Below, piece by piece: positions 8,534 through 17,731 of a stretch of DNA of 64,000 nt. The stretch is from Rivularia sp. PCC 7116 (GTDB lineage: Bacteria > Cyanobacteriota > Cyanobacteriia > Cyanobacteriales > Nostocaceae): positions 7,163,001-7,227,000 of the forward strand of contig NC_019678.1 in NCBI RefSeq assembly GCF_000316665.1. The letters run 5' to 3'. The notes under the pieces are model-generated. The model saw nothing but the letters and a program-made list of their open reading frames with translations. It was not told where the DNA came from and made no database searches. Every line of letters begins with the position of its first letter. Positions within the stretch are counted from its first letter, which is position 1. Position numbers and translations under genes: made by a program.

Positions 8534-10996
8534 TTAAGCAACTTCAAATTCAGCTCGGAAAAATAAATCATCGAAGTCATTATCGCCGCCACCAAATAAA
8601 TCTTCAAAACCGAAAGTATTGTTATCTACTAAGCGAATATGCTCTACTCCATCGGGGTTTGCTCCCAGGAATGAAAAGTAAGCAAGTGGATCGTCTCCTC
8701 CTTGATTGCTGGGGTTTTGAGACAGAAATTCTTCTGCTGTTCCATTGGCGATAATAAACGGAGCTAATAATTCTCCTCCGGCAAACTGTTGAGCTTCGGT
8801 GGTGTTACGATTTAATTCAAAAGCTCTTCTTGCGACAGCAGCTTCAGCATAACCTTCATCACCGGGGCTTAAAGCGTTACCAAACTCATCCAACACGGTT
8901 CCCTGAGTATCTTCAATAATGTAGAAACCAACTAGATTATTAAAAGCTGCTTCGCTGGTAACTTCTAATAAATTAGCCGTTACTTGTTGATTACCTATCG
9001 ATCTAAAGTCAAGCAGCGCTTCTCCCTGCCCGTTATCTTGAAAAGCAGCACCTAGAGGAGTCTGTGGTAGATCGTTAGTTGTAACCGTAATCCGGGCAAC
9101 TTCATAACCATCAGCAGTAAAATCAGCATTCGCAAATCTGGGTTCGCTTAAAATTCGTCCGTCTGCTTGAAAACCTTGATGAAGTTCAACTACACCATTT
9201 TCGTCAGTTCCAGTATTTGGGGTACTTTGACCAAAAAACGCAGTACTGTCTTCTGCTTCGTCATTGACTTCGGTTCCTGCATCTAAAACTTGATTTCCTC
9301 TGACAACAAAATCAGCGCCCAAGAAATTACCATTTTGATCAAAAATCTCGAATGCTTCAGGATTCCCATTGGCAATAAAAGCATCGTTAGACGGAAGAAG
9401 CATCGCAGCATAATTAAGAAAACGGCTGCTTGCTAAAGAACGGTCTACAGTAAAAGTAAGACTGGTAGTTTCACCGATATCAATTGGACCTGGTGTTGCT
9501 CCTCCAGGAGCGGTAATTGTGCCATCTACTAAACCAGCACCGCTACTAATAAACTCGCGAGAAATAAGACTGGTATTTCCATCTTCTGCTAAGCTTTCCA
9601 AACCAGCAGATGCGGGTCTACCACTGTCATAAGTATCAAAAGTCCCATCATGAAAACCAACCCATAACGGTGTTAACAATGTTCCATTATCGGGAGCTAG
9701 GTTTTCAACAGTTACAGTCACTTCCACTAAATCGGGTGCTGGAGGTGTATTGTTATTTTCATCACCAACAACTAGCTGACCGCGAATTGCACCACCAGGA
9801 AATTCTTCAGTATGAACGTTAAAGTATAAATCTAAATCTTCGCTTTCTTGAGTATCGCGAATTTCAGCGACTAATTCACTTAAATCATCATTAGCAGAAT
9901 CCGTCTCTTCCCAAATCCCCGCTAAAGTGACCGAACCATTTTCGTTGAGAGTTACATTTAAATCTTCGTCTTGATTTCCTTGGATGTTTAGCTGATTACC
10001 AAGTTCTGGAGCAACGGTATCAAATAAACTAAAGACAACTCCTCCATTTTCTCCCCGTGATGCGTTGTGAATGTGAAGTCTAGTAACATCATCGCTGGTA
10101 TCGTCAGGAGTTTGCGCTCCACCTGCGACTAAACCATTGGCTCCAAAATCTAACCCAGAGACGGTCAAACTATACTCTAGACTATCTCCAGTGTCATTAA
10201 GAGTGAGAACAGAAGTTCCTTGAGCATCTGAATCCCCAGCGGTAACTTCTTGAGAACCATCTAAATTGGAAGTAATTCTAACTGGATCTGCAATTGGAAG
10301 GGGCTTGTCTTCGGTAGAGATAGTAATACGAGCAACCTGATAATCTGGAGAGGTAAAATCGCCATTAGTAAAAGCTGTAAGAGCTAAGGGAGAACTCCCG
10401 TCTTCGCTCAAAATTCTTCCACCAGTCACAAAGCCAGGGTGTAGCTGTACGACTCCATTTTGGTCAATCCCAGTATCAGGGCTACTTTGACCAAAAAAAG
10501 CAGTACTATTTTCTGCTTCATCGTTAACTTCCGTACCAGCATCTAATACCTGCTTACCCGCAATAATAAAGTCTGCTCCAATAAAATTTCCCTCTTCATC
10601 AAAAATCTGAATCGCTTCAGGATTTCCGTTAGCGACAAATGCATCATTGGAAGGAAGAATCATTGAAGCATAGGAAAAAAACTGGCTATTTAAGTCATCG
10701 CTGTCCAGAGTAAAAGTAGCAGTCGCAACTTCACCAGGGTCAATTGGACCTGCTGCATCTCCTTCAGGACCTAGAATCCTACCATCAACCGTACCATCCC
10801 CACTTTGAAGAAACTCTTGAGAAATTAAAGTCGTACTACCATCTTCGGCAAGACTTTCCAAACCTGGAGATGCAGGTCTGCCCCGGTCATATGTATCGAA
10901 ATTGCCGTTGTGGAAACCAACCCAAAAAGGAGTAAGGAAAGTTCCTTGCTGTGGTGCGAGATTTTCAATAGTGACTGTTATCTCTTTACGTGCCAT
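8534..10996 (-). CDS. Spondin / CHRD / spondin / DUF4114 repeat protein
   Basis: An 820-residue acidic protein made of recognisable modules. A spondin_N-like domain (about 1-235) opens with VTIENLAPQQGTFLTPFWVG. A CHRD domain (about 238-410) has the LHIHNA and FNVHTEEFPGGAIRGQL signatures. A second spondin-like domain (about 420-640) repeats the first almost motif for motif, for example GRPAS.GLESLAEDG and GTEVNDEAE.STAFFGQS. The C-terminal DUF4114 domain (about 645-820) ends in a calcium-binding-like GGGDNDFDDLFF. No Sec signal peptide is visible, so type I secretion or cell-surface attachment is possible but unproven. A good ribosome-binding site (AAGGTGA) precedes the ATG. Function unknown; adhesion is a guess from the domains. 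Confidence 0.85.
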   Translation of the reverse strand: MARKEITVTIENLAPQQGTFLTPFWVGFHNGNFDTYDRGRPASPGLESLAEDGSTTLISQEFLQSGDGTVDGRILGPEGDAAGPIDPGEVATATFTLDSDDLNSQFFSYASMILPSNDAFVANGNPEAIQIFDEEGNFIGADFIIAGKQVLDAGTEVNDEAENSTAFFGQSSPDTGIDQNGVVQLHPGFVTGGRILSEDGSSPLALTAFTNGDFTSPDYQVARITISTEDKPLPIADPVRITSNLDGSQEVTAGDSDAQGTSVLTLNDTGDSLEYSLTVSGLDFGANGLVAGGAQTPDDTSDDVTRLHIHNASRGENGGVVFSLFDTVAPELGNQLNIQGNQDEDLNVTLNENGSVTLAGIWEETDSANDDLSELVAEIRDTQESEDLDLYFNVHTEEFPGGAIRGQLVVGDENNNTPPAPDLVEVTVTVENLAPDNGTLLTPLWVGFHDGTFDTYDSGRPASAGLESLAEDGNTSLISREFISSGAGLVDGTITAPGGATPGPIDIGETTSLTFTVDRSLASSRFLNYAAMLLPSNDAFIANGNPEAFEIFDQNGNFLGADFVVRGNQVLDAGTEVNDEAEDSTAFFGQSTPNTGTDENGVVELHQGFQADGRILSEPRFANADFTADGYEVARITVTTNDLPQTPLGAAFQDNGQGEALLDFRSIGNQQVTANLLEVTSEAAFNNLVGFYIIEDTQGTVLDEFGNALSPGDEGYAEAAVARRAFELNRNTTEAQQFAGGELLAPFIIANGTAEEFLSQNPSNQGGDDPLAYFSFLGANPDGVEHIRLVDNNTFGFEDLFGGGDNDFDDLFFRAEFEVA

Positions 10997-11114
10997 TTTT
11001 TACTATCACCTTGAATATATTCAGTAATAGCAATGAAAATCTAGGCAGATGAAATATTACTGAGAATCAGATAAGAATTTGCTGAACGAACTGTAAATCA
11101 GAACTTACAAGATA

Positions 11115-12233
11115 TTAATTTCTTTGATATCGCATTCCTGGAAGCTGCGAAACCAAACCCATTAATTCTAACTGTAATAAAGCGCTAGATACTTCTGCTG
11201 CTGGCATTTGGGTTTGTTGAATTATAAAATCAAAAGGCAAAGATTCCGAGGAAATTGCTTTCATTACCTGATGCAATTCGGGGGGTAAATCTGGTAAAGG
11301 CTTTTCTGGTTCAGATGTAAAATTGCTCACATTATTCACTTGAGGAATCGCACCCAACATTTTTAATAAGTCATCTAATTCCTTAAGAATGGGAGTAGCG
11401 CCTTGAGAAACTAATTTTAAGCATCCCTGAGAAGAAAAATCATCGAGTCTTCCCGGTAATGCGTAAACATCTCTACCAAATTCGTTTGCATAGTCGGCGG
11501 TAATTAACGCACCGGATTTTTGAGGTGCTTCCATCACCAATACAGCACGAGATAAACCTGCAATAATTCGATTGCGTCGAGGAAAGTGAGTTCTATGGGG
11601 TTGAGTTTTTGTGGGATATTCGCTGACAACAAAACCTTGATTTAAAATCTGTTCGTATAATTTGCGATTTTTTGCGGGATACACCATATCAACACCCGTG
11701 CCTAAAGCTGCAATGGTGCGTCCACCGGCCTTGATTGCAGCCGCATGTGAAGCGGTATCGATTCCTTCAGCTAAACCAGAAACTACTGTAAAACCATTTT
11801 GTACTAAAGCAGCGCTAATGCGACGAGTCCAACGGACACCGTATTCTGTAGGTTGTCGCGTTCCAACTATGGCAACGAGGGGTTTTTGCGCCAAATTTTC
11901 TGATAACTCCACCTTGCCATGATAGTAAAGTACGGGTGGTGGGCTGGGGATTTCTAATAATAAACGGGGATATTCTGCATCTGCTGGAGTCCAGAAATTA
12001 GGATTTTCTTGTTCGTGCTGTTCTAGTAATTTTTCTGGATTTATTTGAGAGCGTTGTTTAGTTACTTTTTGTAAAGTTTGTAAACCAAAACCTTCAACTT
12101 CTCCTAAATCAGAAGAATTTGCTTCCCAAGAGGTTTTCGGCGAACCAAAATGTTGGTTTAATCTTTGCAATAGTACCGGTCCAATTCCCGAAACTCGCGA
12201 CCAAGCTAACCAGTACGCACGTTCTTGCGTCAA
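11115..12233 (-). CDS. dprA: DNA-processing protein A
   Basis: A 372-residue DprA/Smf protein that loads RecA on incoming single-stranded DNA during natural transformation. It has an N-terminal helix-hairpin region (WSRVSGIGPVLLQRL). The Rossmann-like DprA domain follows, with VAIVGTRQPTEYG, VSGLAEGIDTASHAAA, the FPRRNRIIAGLS loop and SGALITADYA. A C-terminal winged-helix (DprA_WH-like) ends the protein. The start is a TTG at 12233, since no in-frame ATG fits. Natural transformation genes are widespread in cyanobacteria. The gene is flanked on its 5' side by a 7-bp tandem repeat and the IS605-type element. Confidence 0.93.
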   Translation of the reverse strand: MTQERAYWLAWSRVSGIGPVLLQRLNQHFGSPKTSWEANSSDLGEVEGFGLQTLQKVTKQRSQINPEKLLEQHEQENPNFWTPADAEYPRLLLEIPSPPPVLYYHGKVELSENLAQKPLVAIVGTRQPTEYGVRWTRRISAALVQNGFTVVSGLAEGIDTASHAAAIKAGGRTIAALGTGVDMVYPAKNRKLYEQILNQGFVVSEYPTKTQPHRTHFPRRNRIIAGLSRAVLVMEAPQKSGALITADYANEFGRDVYALPGRLDDFSSQGCLKLVSQGATPILKELDDLLKMLGAIPQVNNVSNFTSEPEKPLPDLPPELHQVMKAISSESLPFDFIIQQTQMPAAEVSSALLQLELMGLVSQLPGMRYQRN

Positions 12234-12286
12234 TGTTTTATCCTCATCCCTACTGGTTTAGTATTCCCAAAAGTTGGATGAGGATT

Positions 12287-12310
12287 GGGCATGGGGCATG
12301 GGGCATGGGG
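12287..12310. repeat. STRR, unit catgggg (about 3.4 copies)
   Basis: A 7-bp unit (catgggg) is tandemly repeated without error upstream of dprA and ends about 85 bp before the IS605-type left hairpin. Confidence 0.85.
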
Positions 12311-12395
12311 AGTTAAGGTTTAAGGATTAAGTCGCAACTAGCAAGTAATAAGCACACTGACTTCTCTGTGTTTTGATAATGTTGGTTAATGAACT

Positions 12396-12425
12396 ACGTG
12401 TATCCGCTATCGCTGAGATACACGT
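12396..12425. repeat. Left-end subterminal hairpin of the IS605-type element
   Basis: ACGTGTATC and GATACACGT form a perfect 9-bp stem around a 12-base loop. The tnpB stop codon (12407-12409) lies in the loop. The tnpB-proximal end is also where the guide (omega) RNA scaffold of such elements is transcribed. Confidence 0.75.
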
Positions 12426-13648
12426 TTCTGACTCTTCACTTGAGCAACTTGCTTGAAGCTTCCGCACCAAGTAGAGGTCAACTCATCTGAGTCTGTAGAG
12501 GCACATTCCATACCCCTTGCATGATTAAGCATTACCATTGCTGCGGCTACATCTCTGTCGCATCGGTAACCGCATTTCTCACAATAGTGTTCTCTTTGTG
12601 CTAACGTTTTCTTTTTTTGATGACCGCAGTTAGGGCAAGTTTGAGAAGGTTTTACTTTTTTGGTTGGAACCTCAATGTAAAATCCTCCAGCCTCGGTAAC
12701 TTTATATTTTATTAAATCTTTTAAATTACCGATTCCAACATCAAGAAGTGACCGATTGAGTCCTGATTTTTGACGTTTATTTTTACCTTTTGATTTACGA
12801 GTCATCCCTTTAAGGTTTAACTTCTCAGTCGCTACCAAGCTATTACAGCTAACTATTTGTGTAGAAACTTTATGCTGCCAGTCTTGCCTTTGACGAGCAA
12901 CTTTAGATTGTATTTTGGCTACAGCTTTATTGGCTTTTTTCCAACGTCGTGAGGCTTTAACCTTCCTTCTGAAATTAGGTGGACGTTTACGACGACTAGT
13001 TTTAGCAATTTTATTGATTTTGACTTGAGCAGTTTTAACAAATCTAGGATTATCGATTACCCCACCGTTAGAATCAGCAATTGCATGGTGAGTACCAAAG
13101 TCCAAACCAATAGCACCTGTATCGGTAGTCGGTCTAGTTGGAATACAATCTACAGTAATTGAGGCGTACCATTTACCTTGTTTAAACATAATTGTGCAAG
13201 TTTTTGGTGTTCCCCAATCACGCGCTTGACCGCGCACTTTGATGTTACCTAGATTGGATATTTTTAAATAACCATTCTTGCCATTAGTACAAGCTTTCCA
13301 GCCCGATTTACAAGGATAAGTCCATCCTTTATATCTACGGCTAGCTTTGAATTTTGGATACCCAGACTTAAGTTTAAAAAACCATTTGAATGCAAAATCA
13401 ACACGCTTGATAGTGTCTTGTAATGCATGGCTACCAAGTTCTTTGTACTCTCCCCACTCTTCTTTAAAATCAGGCAAGCAATTTTGTTGGTCATAATAAC
13501 TAATTGGTTTGCCAAACTTCTTATAAGAAATTTTACGATGTTCGATACAAGCGTTATACAAGTCTTTATGCAATCTACGCCAGTAGTGCATCTTATCGTT
13601 TTGCGTCTTTGACGGATAAAGTCTAAAAGTAATTCTTTTGGTAGCCAT
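12407..13648 (-). CDS. tnpB: TnpB, RNA-guided endonuclease of IS605 family
   Basis: 413 residues, full length for TnpB. It has an N-terminal helix-turn-helix region (ITFRLYPSKTQ) and the OrfB central domain. The RuvC-like nuclease carries acidic residues at Asp183 (GAIGLDFG), Glu275 (VATEKL) and Asp366 (RCDRDVAAA), with a four-cysteine zinc finger (C338, C341, C356, C359) inserted. The usual RD.NAA motif reads RDVAAA, so the conserved Asn is Ala. TnpB cuts donor or target DNA guided by an RNA made from the element's end and favours retention of the element. It is divergent from tnpA with a 45-bp spacer. Confidence 0.93.
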   Translation of the reverse strand: MATKRITFRLYPSKTQNDKMHYWRRLHKDLYNACIEHRKISYKKFGKPISYYDQQNCLPDFKEEWGEYKELGSHALQDTIKRVDFAFKWFFKLKSGYPKFKASRRYKGWTYPCKSGWKACTNGKNGYLKISNLGNIKVRGQARDWGTPKTCTIMFKQGKWYASITVDCIPTRPTTDTGAIGLDFGTHHAIADSNGGVIDNPRFVKTAQVKINKIAKTSRRKRPPNFRRKVKASRRWKKANKAVAKIQSKVARQRQDWQHKVSTQIVSCNSLVATEKLNLKGMTRKSKGKNKRQKSGLNRSLLDVGIGNLKDLIKYKVTEAGGFYIEVPTKKVKPSQTCPNCGHQKKKTLAQREHYCEKCGYRCDRDVAAAMVMLNHARGMECASTDSDELTSTWCGSFKQVAQVKSQKRVSQR

Positions 13649-13693
13649 AACAACTCGACCTATCTGTTATATTAACGATTATACCCTGTCAAC

Positions 13694-14098
13694 ATGAAAG
13701 CTAGAAAAAGTTCTCATAGCGTTTTTAGTGTGCGATTGCACTTTGTATTTGTGACTCATTATCGACGTAAAGTGTTAGATACTAAAATGCTTGACCGCCT
13801 CAAAGAAATGGTCAAGCAAGTGTCAGAAAAGATGAGTTGTGAATTAATTGAGTTTAACGGCGAAGCAGACCATATCCATATACTGCTAAACTTCCATCCT
13901 AAAAACTCAATTGCTGCTGTGGTAGGAAGTTTAAAAAGCTCTACTGCCCGTATGCTAAAAAAAGAATTTCCTGAAGAAGTGAAAAAATATTACTGGGGTA
14001 AGGTTTCTTTTTGGTCGAACTCCTATTACGTGGCATCTTGCGGTGGTGCGCCAATTGATGTTTTAAAGAAATATATCCAAAACCAAGCAACACCCTGA
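13694..14098 (+). CDS. tnpA: TnpA, Y1 HUH transposase of IS200/IS605 family
   Basis: 134 residues, normal for a Y1 transposase. It has the HUH metal-binding motif His60-Ile-His62 in EADHIHILLNF and the nucleophilic tyrosine candidate Tyr127 in KKYIQNQ near the C-terminus. The enzyme cuts and rejoins single-stranded ends at subterminal hairpins, and candidates for these flank the element. The gene appears intact, so the element could be active. Confidence 0.95.
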   Translation: MKARKSSHSVFSVRLHFVFVTHYRRKVLDTKMLDRLKEMVKQVSEKMSCELIEFNGEADHIHILLNFHPKNSIAAVVGSLKSSTARMLKKEFPEEVKKYYWGKVSFWSNSYYVASCGGAPIDVLKKYIQNQATP

Positions 14099-14110
14099 CG
14101 CGCTATCCTT

Positions 14111-14137
14111 CCCTAATCCGCTTCGCTGAGATTAGGG
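14111..14137. repeat. Right-end subterminal hairpin of the IS605-type element
   Basis: CCCTAATC and GATTAGGG form a perfect 8-bp stem around CGCTTCGCTGA, 13 bp after the tnpA stop. The loop matches the left-end hairpin loop except for one base, which supports pairing of the two as element ends. Confidence 0.75.
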
Positions 14138-14220
14138 ACTGTCGCGCTGTGCGTTCAACCGTTGATTTTCTACTCACTACTCATAACTTGCTACTTTAAG
14201 AATCTCCCCTTCTTCGCAAT

Positions 14221-14248
14221 GCCCTATGCCCTATGCCCTATGCCCTAT
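14221..14248. repeat. STRR, unit gccctat (4 copies) entering a coding end
   Basis: Four exact copies of a 7-bp unit overlap the 3' end of the DUF2301 gene. On the minus strand they encode its last residues and stop (Ile-Gly-His-Arg-Ala-stop). Confidence 0.9.
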
Positions 14249-14890
14249 TTTCTTTTGATTTTTTAGATATTCAAATACAGATTTGTCTCCAATATCAGGA
14301 GGAATTGCCTGTATAGCTTTACGGATTGCGAAGATTATAAAAAATACTGCCCAAACTGCTAATAAACCTTTTTCTACTTCTACAGGAAGAATTTTGGTCA
14401 TATGTCCTAAAAGCAGCAGTGGAACTATCGGGGTTAGCAGTTTAGTTTCTAAACGGTTGAAACAAAAAGCTTCTTTAAAATAAATACCCGTCAAGGCTGC
14501 GAAGGTAAAACCAATTCCGAATATAGTAAGGGGATAATTGTAAATTGTTTCTGCTAAAGTTTGCTTGTTAGAGAAAGCAAAAACAATCGCGGAAATACTG
14601 CCAATTGCCCAAAAAACTTGTAATGCTCGATGCAACTCTACCATATAGATATGAATGGTTAACAAGCTCACTCCCAGAGCAAGACTAAAACCAGCATACA
14701 AAAATGTTATGAGTTGTAAATTGGGATTATTGCTGAATAATACCAAACCCGTACCGATAGCAAAGCAGAGTGCGGCGATCGCCAAACCTGCACGGTAGAT
14801 AACTACGCCCGATCGGTCATCTTTAGTAATTGTAAATTCGCCAAATTGACCTTGATAGATTTCTGGTATCGATGCTGTTTGTGTTGTCAT
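14231..14890 (-). CDS. DUF2301 integral membrane protein
   Basis: 219 residues with about six hydrophobic segments after a soluble N-terminus (EIYQGQFGEFTITKDDRSGVVIYRAG), which I recognise as the DUF2301 family conserved in cyanobacteria and plastid-bearing lineages. No enzymatic motif is visible, and the function is unknown. It probably sits in the thylakoid or cytoplasmic membrane. The C-terminal IGHRA tail is made by a short tandem repeat and is probably not functionally conserved. It is flanked by the IS605-type element on one side and another 7-bp repeat on the other. Confidence 0.75.
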   Translation of the reverse strand: MTTQTASIPEIYQGQFGEFTITKDDRSGVVIYRAGLAIAALCFAIGTGLVLFSNNPNLQLITFLYAGFSLALGVSLLTIHIYMVELHRALQVFWAIGSISAIVFAFSNKQTLAETIYNYPLTIFGIGFTFAALTGIYFKEAFCFNRLETKLLTPIVPLLLLGHMTKILPVEVEKGLLAVWAVFFIIFAIRKAIQAIPPDIGDKSVFEYLKNQKKIGHRA

Positions 14891-14902
14891 AATATGGGAA
14901 TG

Positions 14903-14945
14903 GGTAATTGGTAATTGGTAATTGGTAATTGGTAATCGGTAATTA
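14903..14945. repeat. STRR, unit ggtaatt (about 6 copies)
   Basis: Six nearly perfect 7-bp units (one with atcggt) lie just upstream of the DUF2301 start. The same unit, in either orientation, recurs at 40891-40965 and 47486-47525. Confidence 0.9.
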
Positions 14946-15095
14946 AGAATACTGTTGAGCGATTATTTGTAATTTTATTAATTATCTTAATTAAACAAAA
15001 TTAAATTAATTTTATTTTGATATACAGATGCTGCGATTGCTGCGGAATTTAAATTTAAATTTACATTTGTAAACCTATCCCCCATGCCCTATTGC

Positions 15096-17450
15096 CTATT
15101 CCCTATTCCCTACTTCCCTACTCCCCATCAATAAGTAAGTAGTCATTAAACCTTTTCCTTTGACTAAAATTTCTCCCCGTTTTTCTAAAATAAATTTGTG
15201 TTGCAATCTCTTACAAGTATCTTCAGTTACTTGAATTTTTCCAGGTAAACCATGAGATTCCATCCGGCTGGCAATATTCACAGTATTTCCCCATAAATCG
15301 TATGAAAATTTTTGCAGTCCAATAACTCCAGCGACTACGGAACCAGTATGAATCCCAATGCGAATACTTAAGTTTAAATTATTTCTTTTGTTAAAGGTTT
15401 CAATAGCATTTTGCATCTCTAATGCCATTGCAGCAATCGCTTGGGGATGATTTGAATTTCGCGTAGGCAAACCACCGACAACCATATAGGCATCACCTAT
15501 GGTTTTTATCTTTTCTAAGTCATATTTCAGCGAAAGACGGTCAAATAACGAAAAAATTTGATTTAATAAGTTTACCAAAGTTTTAGCAGTCACCGAAGCT
15601 GCAATTTGAGTAAAACCGACAATATCTGCAAACATCACCGTTACATCTTCAAAATGCTCGGCGATAGTACCAGGCTCCTGTTTCAAACGATTGGCGATGC
15701 TGACTGGTAGAATATTAAGCAACAATTTTTCTGTTTGCTCTTGCTGGTGGCGTAATGCCTTTTCTGCGGAGATTCTAGCGGTAACGTCTCGAAAAATAGC
15801 CCGTGTCGCGGCGGGTTTTCCTTCGACAAATTTACAGTTAAGGTTTCCTTCTAAAAAGATAGTTTGACCGTTTTTAGTCATAAATGCGGCTTGAAGTTGC
15901 TCAAACTTACCGCTTGACATGACTCGATAAAAAACATCTCGGCAGCGTATTCTAAAATCCGGATGTACAATGTCAAATACGGTTATACCATCGAGATCGG
16001 ACTTGCTATATCCCAAAGTTTCTTCCCAAGCACGATTGGTATACAAAAATCTTCCGTAAGGATTAACCGATTGAATTAAATCGTTGGCATTTTCAAATAG
16101 ATCGCGGTATCTTTCTTCACTTTCTAAAAGTGCTGATTCGGCTTGTTTTCTTTGCAAAAATTGCGCGATTTGACTGCCAATAGAAACCATCATTTGCAGC
16201 AAATCCTCATCTCTAAATAATACTTCTCGGCTAAAGAAAATCATCACTCCCAAAATTCTATTCTCGTTAATAATGGGAAACCCGAAAGCCGCATGTAATT
16301 CTGTTTCTTCTACTCGATTGAATCGCGGGCAAATATCATCATTAGCTATGTCTTCACACCATACCGGAGCAAGACTTTCCCAAACTTTACCTGCTAATCC
16401 AACTCCAGGGCTTAAAGTTGTTAACCAAGTAATCGCTTCAAATGCTCGCACTTCCACCCTACGAGAAGACCACATTTCTACACATCTTAAGACTGGATTA
16501 CTTACATTTTTCTGTTTGACACTAAGGTATTGATTGGGAGTCCATAATTCTCCTACATCCCATCCCAAACTTTCACAAATTGCTTGTAAAATTTGCGGTA
16601 TAGCTTGTTTGACTGTAACTGATTCGGATAATATATTTGTAATTGTATATTGGGCGCTTTTACGCTGCTGACGGCGCTTTTTTGCAGTAATATCTCTACC
16701 AATATAAACAATATCTTCTACTCCATTAATTTTCTTGCTAATCACCGAACAAGAGAAAGCAATCAATTTTCTTTCTTTTGATTTAGTTCGACAAACAACT
16801 TCTACATTCTGAAAATATTGTTTATATAAAGAACGTTGTTGAATCGCTTTTTGTAACAACTTGTTATCATCGATAATTAGAGAAATTTGTTTATCAATTA
16901 TTTCTTCTTCTGTATAACCTAATAATTCTACTGTTGCTTTATTGACTCTTTTAATTTGTCCGGATTTAGTTGTCACAATCAAGGCATCTGCCATTGAAGC
17001 GATTACCTTATCCATATAATTCTTATAAGCAACTAAAGTACTTGAAAGTAAATTAGTTTCATTCACTCTTTGATTCAATTTCTGCTCTAGAAGCATCCGA
17101 TTCGTGACATCTTCAAACAAAATTATTAACCGATTTTCAGTCGGTTCGCTGACAATATATATATCTATATAAAAATCACCTTTTTCTTCATTGAAGCGGT
17201 GGACACCTTCTAACTCAAATAGTTCCTGTTTTTCCTCTAATATAGATGTCATCACATTTTCAAGTCCCACAAATTCTGGGAAACCTAAACGGACATCTCT
17301 TTCCAAAATGACTTCTTGAGGATAATAAGCAAAATACCGTACATGCTTAGATACACGTAAAATAGAAAAACTACTATTTAACTCCAAGCTTTCAAATTTG
17401 CGTGGTGTATTATGTTTATTAAAAATTTTCTCTAACACATGATATTTCAT
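15096..17450 (-). CDS. PAS/GAF sensor adenylate cyclase (class III)
   Basis: 784 residues making cyclic AMP in response to an unknown cue. Order: a divergent PAS-like N-terminus (about 20-120), a PAS (145-255), a GAF (265-435), a second PAS (445-560) and a class III cyclase domain (595-775). Metal-binding aspartates are Asp609 (FADIVGF) and Asp653 (IGDAYM). The substrate-specifying pair looks like adenylate cyclase: Lys in EKIKT (647-649) and Asp718 in YDLWGNTVN. Transition-state Asn725 and Arg729 are present. No membrane helices, so it is cytoplasmic. The last residues (GSREVGNRE) come from a short tandem repeat (about 15084-15127) crossing the stop. Confidence 0.9.
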   Translation of the reverse strand: MKYHVLEKIFNKHNTPRKFESLELNSSFSILRVSKHVRYFAYYPQEVILERDVRLGFPEFVGLENVMTSILEEKQELFELEGVHRFNEEKGDFYIDIYIVSEPTENRLIILFEDVTNRMLLEQKLNQRVNETNLLSSTLVAYKNYMDKVIASMADALIVTTKSGQIKRVNKATVELLGYTEEEIIDKQISLIIDDNKLLQKAIQQRSLYKQYFQNVEVVCRTKSKERKLIAFSCSVISKKINGVEDIVYIGRDITAKKRRQQRKSAQYTITNILSESVTVKQAIPQILQAICESLGWDVGELWTPNQYLSVKQKNVSNPVLRCVEMWSSRRVEVRAFEAITWLTTLSPGVGLAGKVWESLAPVWCEDIANDDICPRFNRVEETELHAAFGFPIINENRILGVMIFFSREVLFRDEDLLQMMVSIGSQIAQFLQRKQAESALLESEERYRDLFENANDLIQSVNPYGRFLYTNRAWEETLGYSKSDLDGITVFDIVHPDFRIRCRDVFYRVMSSGKFEQLQAAFMTKNGQTIFLEGNLNCKFVEGKPAATRAIFRDVTARISAEKALRHQQEQTEKLLLNILPVSIANRLKQEPGTIAEHFEDVTVMFADIVGFTQIAASVTAKTLVNLLNQIFSLFDRLSLKYDLEKIKTIGDAYMVVGGLPTRNSNHPQAIAAMALEMQNAIETFNKRNNLNLSIRIGIHTGSVVAGVIGLQKFSYDLWGNTVNIASRMESHGLPGKIQVTEDTCKRLQHKFILEKRGEILVKGKGLMTTYLLMGSREVGNRE

Positions 17451-17731
17451 TGTGGCGCTTTAAAGTAAGTAAAAAGGAGAAAGAAGAAAAAAATTAAAGG
17501 AGAAACAGTAATTTAAATTTAATTTTTTGTTAATCCTGTCTTCCTACTCTTAACCTTGTCAGTTAAATGTAGGCACCACTGATAATTTTATATGTACGCG
17601 ATCTACTCAAACATTTATCTTAGAAACTAAAATTGAAATTTGGCTGCGATATTTCATATTCCCGATCGCAATAATTAGCTTTTTGCTTGTTCGCGCTGGA
17701 TTTACAAGTAGTAGATATACCAAGTATTCTT

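Larger units (their letters stand above)
12390..14140. mobile_element. IS605-type insertion sequence (tnpB and tnpA divergent)
   Basis: The element comprises a leftward tnpB and a rightward tnpA separated by 45 bp, bounded by subterminal hairpins at 12396-12425 and 14111-14137. The two hairpins have different stems but nearly the same loop core (TCCGCT.TCGCTGAGA), as expected if one TnpA dimer recognises both ends. IS200/IS605 elements transpose as single strands and make no target duplication, so the exact ends cannot be read here and the limits given are approximate. The element lies between dprA and the DUF2301 gene without breaking either. Both genes look intact. Confidence 0.8.

Noticed and set aside
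13264-13653. A 129-codon leftward frame inside tnpB
   Set aside because: It overlaps tnpB in another frame, has no recognisable motif and atypical composition; tnpB is intact in the correct frame.
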